64,000 bases of DNA, taken from the NCBI GenBank assembly GCA_017311315.1, contig CM029664.1:46840510-46904509 (forward strand), written 5' to 3'. How positions within the stretch are numbered: the first letter of the stretch is position 1; each line of letters starts with the position of its first letter. Under the pieces are notes generated by a model, which had not been told where the DNA came from, searched no databases, and saw nothing but the letters and a program-made list of their open reading frames with translations. Below, piece by piece: positions 57,845 to 64,000 of the stretch. The DNA is from Dendrocalamus latiflorus (taxonomy: Eukaryota; Streptophyta; Magnoliopsida; Poales; Poaceae). The position numbers and the translations under genes are program-made.

Positions 57845-58176
57845 ATGGCGCTCTCCAAGCCCCTTCTCTCCTGCTTCCTCCCCTTCGCCTCCCCATCCGC
57901 TTCCTCTGCCTCGCCACCCCCACTGACCGCCCGCAGGCCCCCATGGACGCCACCGCCGAGCGCCGCCTCCGCGTGGAGCCCCCCAACTCCCGCAGCCCGA
58001 CACCCCAGCGCGTCCTCGGCGGGCCCCGCCCCGGCTCCAACCCCAACGCCCCCAAGCTCCCCGAGCCCGCTTCCGTCCTCTCCGGTAAGCGCCTCGACCT
58101 CCACCGCCGCATCCTCGCGCTCGTCCGCGAGAACGACCTCGACGAGGCCGCGCTCCTCACCCACCACTCCATCTAC
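57845..58176 (+). pseudogene. Captured 5' end of a P-type PPR protein gene
   Basis: The ATG at 57845 in strong context (GCCGCCATGGCG) opens M-A-L-S-K-P-L-L-S-C-F-L-P, which looks like an organellar presequence. After a frame change near 57940 the sequence reads L-D-L-H-R-R-I-L-A-L-V-R-E-N-D-L-D-E-A-A-L-L-T-H-H-S-I-Y, then similarity ends. This resembles the N-terminal region of NUWA/EMB1796-type mitochondrial PPR proteins, from memory and unchecked. It includes the host gene's start codon, so a captured promoter is possible. Confidence 0.6.
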
Positions 58177-59278
58177 TTCTTCCACCGAGTCCGCCGCCCA
58201 CCTCGGCGCGCCACCACCGGTCGCCTCCTTCCTACCTCCGCGCCGTCTATCTGCCCCGTGCGCCCCCATCACACCGCCGACTCTCTCCACCCGCGTCCCT
58301 TCTACCTGCACCCCCTATTGCTCCACCTCTCCCCTTTCGCATCCACCGGCCGCCGCCCCATTTCCGCTCCCTCCGGCGCGTCGCCCCTCCGGATCCACCG
58401 CGCTACCCCTCTTCTCCGGCCGCTCCTCCATCTCTTCCACCCCTGGCCGCCTTCTCCTTCCTACTCGGCCCCCATTCTCACCGGCGCTTCCTTGTCCTTC
58501 TCCCCAAGCCCCCCTTTGCTTCTCCTCTTCCCACTACTCCGACCGGTACCCCACATCGTCGCCGCCGCCTTCACCTCCTCGGGTCGCCGACCACACCTAT
58601 CTCCGCCAGCACCGACACCGACGGCGAAGGCATGGCAACTCCCTTCTTCCTCTACGGCCAGCACCTTCACCGAGCCCGCCGCCTGCTTCCTCTTCACCGA
58701 GCTCCGACTTCTTCCTCCCTCCTCGGCTCCACGCTTCCTCTGCATCTCGGTTGATTCCTTCTACCACATCTTCTATTTTCAATTACTGTTACTGATACTA
58801 TTAACTTGTTTATTGGTGATGTTATATGAACTGTGAATGTTTGGGGAGCAATGTGATTGTGTTCTGTTATGTCTTACTGTGATGGATGCATATGATCAGT
58901 GGATTTGTTATTGTGCCTTGTTAATTTGATTTCTGTTATTGTATTATATGCCCTGTGATCACTCAGCAAATTGTGTTCTGTTAGTAGAATTTTTAGTAGT
59001 GCTGATTGTGATCTGTGTTGGTAGAGGTTATAGTATTAGTTTGTGAGTGGGCAAGCAGAGATGAGACTTCCCTCTGAATATTGCTTTGTTTTGGCTTTAG
59101 ACATGTTTGTATTGATTCATCAAAATTAAATGGATGATGTTCTCTGTAACCAGCCACCAACTATGAATCCATGGTCACACAGATCAAGTAATGCACAGGT
59201 ATGAAGAAAAAAAAGTATGCTACTCATGAAGTTGTAGTGTTCATATAACGGCACAGATTCTATAAATGTTAAGATAAA

Positions 59279-59553
59279 CTAACTGTACAACAACTGATTT
59301 TTCATCCTATGGAACCTGTTGCTATCTCTCAGTACTATCTCCCTTCCAGTGGCTTTAGAGATATACAGCAAGACATAGGGAGCTGGATCTCGTGGCTCGA
59401 GTTCTATGACATGTTTAGCAGCAATCTCTCCTATCTCAATATTGTCATGGGTCCTGCAAGCACCGAGAAGAGTCTTCCAAACCAATGCATCTGCCTTCAA
59501 AGGCATTTCGTTAATGAACTGCAGGGCTTCTTCAACAAGGCCTAATCGCGCTG
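59279..59553 (-). pseudogene. Captured E/DYW region of a PLS-type PPR protein
   Basis: The - strand frame reads V-E-E-A-L-Q-F-I, W-K-T-L-L-G-A-C-R-T-H, I-E-L-E-P-R-D-P-A-P-Y-V-L-L, then after an internal deletion R-E-I-V-L-R-D-S-N-R-F-H. These are the E motif and the start of the DYW C-terminus of RNA-editing PPR proteins. The terminal D-Y-W and its zinc ligands are missing. Confidence 0.85.
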
Positions 59554-60003
59554 TAAATCTGAATGTGTATATATTGTTTGAGCAATGGAATGGATATTGC
59601 TCTGTAATGGATATTGTTGTGATGAACTATTATTATTTGTATTCGAATGATGGACTTTGTTAATTATCTATCATGCACGTTACAATTTATGGGACAAAAG
59701 GATGGAATTATTTGATCAAAATTTTTGTTTTTTGGTTTTCTCGAATAAATTAATTGCGGTTATAATATTTTTCATTATATTTCAATTGGCAACAAAAAAT
59801 ATTCAGTTACATATACTCCACAGACATCAAAACATACACCAAACATTATTCAGGGCCACATTCGACCTTTCTCAGGGAAATCTTACATTTCTGGAGCTGG
59901 AGTTAGGCTGCGTGCCAAACAGGACCACCTGCTCCAGAAACTCCACAGTGGAGCTACTCCATGGTGGAGTTGGTGGAGCAGAGCAGTCCCAAACAGGCCC
60001 TAA

Positions 60004-60250
60004 ACAGCTGGATGATAATCAATCTAATCCGGGACCGACTCCAACTCTAGACCTAGAATTACAATCGGAATACTAACTAAATACTACTCCCGCCTCGCAG
60101 TGCCTTCCTTGCCAAACTGCAATGCATACCTGCCCTGTAGATCATCAAGCGTTGCCACTGCCACGCCCTGCATCTACCAAGCCACCTCCTGCAACCTGGG
60201 CCAGTTTGGATCTTCAAGTATAGTGTTTGCCCCAGTAGGAATCTATAACA
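60004..60250 (-). repeat. Chromovirus 5' LTR, 5' part
   Basis: The - strand start TGTTATAGATTCCTAC lies at 60250. The adjoining sequence TAACA (60251-60255) would be the target-site copy, but its partner has been deleted with the element's 3' end. Confidence 0.7.
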
Positions 60251-60622
60251 TAACACATCATTAGAAGAGACCAGTTTACATTTCTATTATGTATTACATA
60301 AAATATTCAGTTAAAAACCCTGATGCATATACATGCAATCTAGAATAAAATAAAAAGTAATAAACAACACTTAATTTACTCAGACACTCTTTTGTTTATG
60401 CTTCAAATACGCGTAGCAAATTGCACCAAAAGGGGTGCCACTTGCACCTCATGCCCATCTCATCTCCCCGCACAGCTCGCCACCGCCGCACATTCATTGG
60501 GCACGGCCATGACGAGAAGACGACGAGGCGAAAGCAGCTGCCAAATTCTAATGGTGCACATGCACACATATATATGAAAAATACACCCTACTCCCAAGTG
60601 TAGTTACTCTCACCCATGATAT

Positions 60623-61389
60623 CAGGGGCGGACGCACCATGGGACATGGGGGTACAGTTGTACCCCCAAATTTTTTTGCAAAAAATCAACTATATGTAAT
60701 ATATATATATATATATATAAACTAGAAGTGCGGGTAATTTAGCAAATTCAGCCCATTAGCCAAAAGGCCCAATTGACATTTTCTAACCTAACCCTAGCCT
60801 CCTGGCTCCTGCCTCTGCCTGGCTGCCTCCCACGCCGCCTCCTCTCCATCTCTGCGCGCCCCTGGCCTCCACTCCATCTCTACGCGCCCCTGGCCTCCTC
60901 TCCATCTCTGCGCGCCCCTGGCCTCCTCGGCTTCGGCGACGCGGCGACCGGCGGGCTCCTGCCTCTGCCTGGCTGCCTCCCACGCCGCCTCCTGCCTTGC
61001 TCCGTACCTGCCTCCTCTCCATCTCTCTTGCACAGCCGCCACAGCCTACAGCACGCCCCTGGCCTCCTCGTCTCCGGCAACGCGGCGACCGGCGAACGGC
61101 TGCCGGCGGCGGCGCGGCGCCGGGCACCCACACCCAATGGCCGACACGGCGTCGACGGCGAAGAAGTCCCCACGGCCAGGCGGCCCATGCGGCGGCGGCA
61201 GCTCCTCCCCTATTCCAGCTTGAACGGCGGCGGCGCTCCCGACGGCCATGCCGCCCCTGCACACAAGGTTTATTTGATTAACTATATGAGATATACATAT
61301 TATGTGTATCAAAATTCTCTATCTTATATATATACTCCGTAGATTCTTAACTTCGTACCCCCATCTCAAAAATCCTGGGTCCGCCACTG
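60623..61389. mobile_element. Non-autonomous hAT transposon, 767 bp
   Basis: It starts CAGGGGCGGACGCACCATGG and ends GGGTCCGCCACTG, with GGGGGTAC/GTACCCCC further in. Exact 8-bp duplications CATGATAT lie at 60615-60622 and 61390-61397. The interior holds a TA microsatellite (60698-60718) and a GC-rich repeat of TCTGCGCGCCCCTGGCCTCC (60838-60940). No transposase. It shares end structure with the hAT at 3812. Confidence 0.92.
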
Positions 61390-61397
61390 CATGATAT

Positions 61398-63270
61398 ACC
61401 ACCTAAACGAACTTAACATACTACTTTATCACCTTAGATATAATCATGTACTAATTCTAAGATACTCCATATGTCAACTACATAAAAAAAATTAGGAGTA
61501 CATAGTTTTAGTCATATTTTGCTACTACATTTATATTCGTACATAAAAAAGAGTATGTTCAAAACACTGTACATACTACCTTAAAAAGTATACATACCAC
61601 ATAGATGGCCTTATATACACATATATTATACGTACATAACCTTTGTTGCACGAAATATTCCCTACTTTGCGAGATACGGTATAGGGAGTAATTACACCCG
61701 AAAGTAGAGAATATATATATGTAGTTACAGTAATTGTGCAGAAATACAGAAGAATAGAAAACCGTAAAGGTAGAACAGAAGATCATCAAAAGTTATAACC
61801 TGAATAGAAACATAGTCTACATCAAAATGGGTGTCAAATGGATTGTCATTTAGGCTACTTAATAAGTGTCATGTAGTATAGTGTGTGCATATAAAATTCC
61901 AGTGAATATCATACATGTAGCATGTTCGAAAGCCAAAAGGGATGCTCCCTGTCTTGCCAAACAAGTGCAATATCTGTGTCATTCTGTTCAGTGACAAAAG
62001 AGCACATATATATGCTCCTATTTCGTATAAAAGGGACTATCCGGTTGTCCTCACCATGCGAAGATCATGCATAAGTTATGCCTCACTTTCAATATTAACC
62101 TTGAATTTAATATTTTCCACTTTAAATTTGTAAAAGTTTCTTTCTTGTTCAATCCATCTTGCCTTGTGTGAAATTTGATACCCCCCCCCCAAAAAAAACA
62201 CTGGGAAAAAGACAATCGAAACAAAAAACCAATCCATCTTACTGTGATTAGTAATGAAAACCAATCCATCTTATTGTCATTATGGAGCTACATCTTGAAA
62301 ACACAATATCCATTCCTATGTGCAATGGCACACACATGCCACCAGCCTACCCAAAAAAAAACATTCCTTTGTGCAATGGCACACAAGTGCCACCCATCTA
62401 CAAAGGTAGTCAACGTTCAGTTGTACGGAGGGGTAAGGGACAACTCAGATGAGTAACGAACATATCATTTCCCAGTGATATCAACTTAACACAGCTACCA
62501 TGGCAGAAGACCAGGCAACATCTGTCAATTGCGGGATCAGATTTATTTATCTTCATGGTCCCAAAATCAAACTAAAAGCAAAACAATCAAATTGACTACA
62601 GAAACCGTGAAATGGGAATGACAACACAATGCATATGCAAAAGTCTTAAAATGCTAGAAATAAATAGCAAAGCCCTGTAATTGCGTAATGAGAAACTCCT
62701 CCTGATTCATAATTTTCTTAATAGAATGGAGTGAATCAGACAACGGTATATTTAGTATTCACAGAGGCCTAAACAGGCTTCTCGGCACAACTAAAAGAAA
62801 GCTGCACCAGGAGTACCCATGTAAATGCCTCGTCATAAGTACCTGTCACATTTCATCATTTTCTCCTCCATTCCACTACATGTAAGATAGCTAGGGCAAA
62901 AAAAAACAGTGTTTAAATGCAGATAAATCTGAGGTAACAGAGCTGCAACATGCTCGCATGAAGGATAGGAGATATAAGAAGGTTCCAAGAAAATAGATAT
63001 TAAAAAGGCCTTCAAATTGAAAACATGAAGTTCTAGCGTTCCAGGATGCAATTTATGCACATAGAAAAATCTGTTTCAATACCCTAAGTCCAAAAATCTT
63101 GGTGACAAAATAATAGTGACGTTAGAATAAATGGCACACATAAGAAGCAGTTTTCATGTCTCATAAGACACCTTACGCAACTAGTCAACTAGAAGATCTC
63201 AACTTGCTAGCATCACAATTCGCAGTGTTTTCGCTACATGTATGTTCTAAAGCAAGAGCACACTACTTAC
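61398..63270. other. LARP6 intron remnant without recognised exon
   Basis: AT-rich. A weak RRM-like word (L-H-L-F-G-K-T-G-S-I, - strand near 61985-61955) is seen but is not supported by splice sites or neighbours. A C10 run lies at 62181-62190. Confidence 0.35.
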
Positions 63271-63960
63271 CAAAGCCCTCCTTGTTCTTCTTCACAAATT
63301 TCAACAAGAACTCGTCCGTAGGAAGATTCTCATCGCTGAAGTAGCACTCCACCCGCAAAGTTGAAACGTTTCACTTTTGAGTTAGCACATCATTCAAAAT
63401 ATCCTTTGTGCTTGCACGAATGCACGGTGAGAAGGTTCTTGTGGACGTGAGCCATAACTCCTGCGTCTCTATCTGAACGTGCTAGCTAAAGAGAGCACAC
63501 AAGTCAGCATTCTCACGCGAAACAAGCATCAGGAACCAGACGGCCGCAGCAACAGACAAAAAATGCGCAAGAGAAGTCACAGTTAGAGAGGAAAGAGAAA
63601 TTTCAATATTTGACACAAATTTAACCATGTCACTACGAATTCTTTTGATTCAAAGGATTCTCTTCATTTTTGCAGTGACAAGTGTTAAAATATAAAAGGA
63701 GAAAAAATGAGGAGGATCCCTTAATCAAAAGAATTCGCAGTGACAGGGTTAAATTTTCAAAGGCGTGCGAATTGGGGGTTAAAAGTTGAGAGCCGCACGT
63801 ATTCAGTGTCAAATATCGAAATTTCTCGAGAGGAAAGGACCGGCCACCGGTGTACCTGCTTGACGATCTGATTGCGGAGCTCGTCGGTCAGCACGACACC
63901 ACCGGCGCCAACCTGGGAAGACTCCAATGAGGCGGCGTCGCCGGGGACGAGGAGGGGACG

Positions 63961-63980
63961 CCCCCCCCCCCCCCCCCCCC
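63961..63980. repeat. Poly-C run, 20 bases, in LARP6 exon 1
   Basis: On the - strand this is G20 in the predicted first exon, which would encode about six glycines. The length equals the run at 51334, and such runs are prone to sequencing error. Confidence 0.9.
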
Positions 63981-64000
63981 AAGAGGGAGCGGCTGGTCGG

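Larger units (their letters stand above)
57400..60000. mobile_element. Pack-type PIF/Harbinger element, 2601 bp, with PPR gene pieces
   Basis: The terminal inverted repeats begin GGGCCTGTTTGGGACTGCTC and match for 27 bases. TAA flanks both ends (57397-57399, 60001-60003), the PIF/Harbinger duplication. Inside are a GC-rich segment with the 5' end of one PPR gene (57845-58176, +) and the 3' part of another PPR gene (59279-59553, -). No transposase is present. It is inserted in the LTR of the chromovirus. Confidence 0.9.
52170..60250 (-). mobile_element. Chromovirus (gypsy) retrotransposon, 3'-truncated, with nested insertions
   Basis: On the - strand: 5' LTR 60250-57132 (split by the PIF element at 57400-60000; about 515 bp without it), primer site, gag from 57096, zinc knuckle, protease, reverse transcriptase, a nested LTR element (53044-54757), RNase H and an integrase that stops near 52170. 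The 3' LTR and integrase core are missing. RT before RNase H before integrase is the gypsy order. The gag/protease motifs resemble the Reina-type chromoviruses, which is an inference. Confidence 0.88.
50385..64000 (-). pseudogene. LARP6: LARP6 (La-related protein 6) gene, interrupted and probably dead
   Basis: LARP6 proteins bind RNA through a La motif followed by an RRM. Visible - strand exons: >64000-63856 (ends L-T-D-E-L-R-N-Q-I-V-K-Q), 63352-63271 (C-Y-F-S-D-E-N-L-P-T-D-E-F, the La motif core), 51952-51905 (V-H-A-L-V-E-Y-E-A-V-E-A, RRM end), 51794-51553 (L-T-D-E-R-N-W-R-T-G-M-K-V), 51250-51151 (Gly/Gln-rich) and 50530-50385 (M-P-D-G-T-R-G-F, the conserved C-terminal motif, ending at TAG 50385). 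The exons for the rest of the La motif and most of the RRM are absent. Exon 51794-51553 needs a one-base shift. The acceptor before exon 2 reads GCGG instead of GCAG at 63353-63356. Retroelements fill the gap. The 5' end lies outside the window. Confidence 0.85.

Noticed and set aside
57499..58836. 445-aa Pro/Ser/Leu-rich frame
   Set aside because: Only the part resembling a PPR N-terminus is supported; the rest is low complexity in GC-rich captured DNA.
61930..62005. Possible missing RRM exon of LARP6 (L-H-L-F-G-K-T-G-S-I)
   Set aside because: Only one short helix-like word, no continuing beta strands and no convincing donor; likely chance.

Overview
The window is nuclear DNA of a flowering plant, almost certainly a grass. 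The evidence is spliced genes with very GC-rich first exons, grass-type transposon families (PIF/Harbinger MITEs sharing TAA sites, hAT elements with CAG...CTG ends, large chromovirus LTRs, CTACTGTAGC-rich copia LTRs) and the absence of any bacterial organisation. A panicoid grass is my guess; the species cannot be read from the sequence.

Only a few host genes are visible. (1) A complete four-exon group E bZIP transcription factor lies on the + strand (29662-38466). Its 7.6-kb second intron holds a reverse-oriented copia retrotransposon and MITEs. (2) A small intact single-exon acidic protein gene with its own TATA box is on the - strand (43107-43598). (3) The remains of a LARP6 (La-related protein) gene are on the - strand, running from beyond the right edge to 50385. 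Its middle exons are missing, one exon is frameshifted and one splice acceptor has lost its AG. (4) A coiled-coil gene fragment of unknown function is on the - strand at 7239-7889, broken by one stop codon.

The rest is mostly nested mobile DNA. From left to right: a possible decayed LTR (1-2330); a copia fragment; a hAT element (3812-4992); a truncated copia with its 5' LTR (7952 to about 10206), with a foldback MULE in the sequence just beyond it (10652-11499); a decayed Mutator-like element carrying transposase and a spliced plant-mobile-domain (PMD) gene (about 11985-16015); a PIF-like element (16100-17309); and a gag-protease-only gypsy element with 242-bp LTRs (18004-26665). That gypsy element contains a 3.66-kb solo LTR nested exactly inside its reading frame and four tandem-repeat arrays. 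After the bZIP gene come a gag-only copia (39494-42426), three MITEs placed head to tail sharing TAA (43841-44645), a TRIM (44760-45687) and a second PMD-MULE-family element (about 48729-50105).

Inside the LARP6 remains lies a 3'-truncated chromovirus (52170-60250). It is itself interrupted by a young non-autonomous LTR element with apparently identical LTRs (53044-54757) and by a Pack-type PIF element carrying pieces of two different PPR genes (57400-60000). A second hAT element lies nearby (60623-61389).

The insertion order can be read directly from target-site duplications in many cases. I see no tRNA, rRNA, CRISPR or organellar segment. The most unusual items are the two independent gag-only retroelements, the TATA-rich arrays in one of them, the TRIM sharing its LTR start and primer site, the PMD-bearing MULE, the double PPR capture, and the deletion that seems to have removed LARP6 exons together with the 3' half of a retrotransposon.
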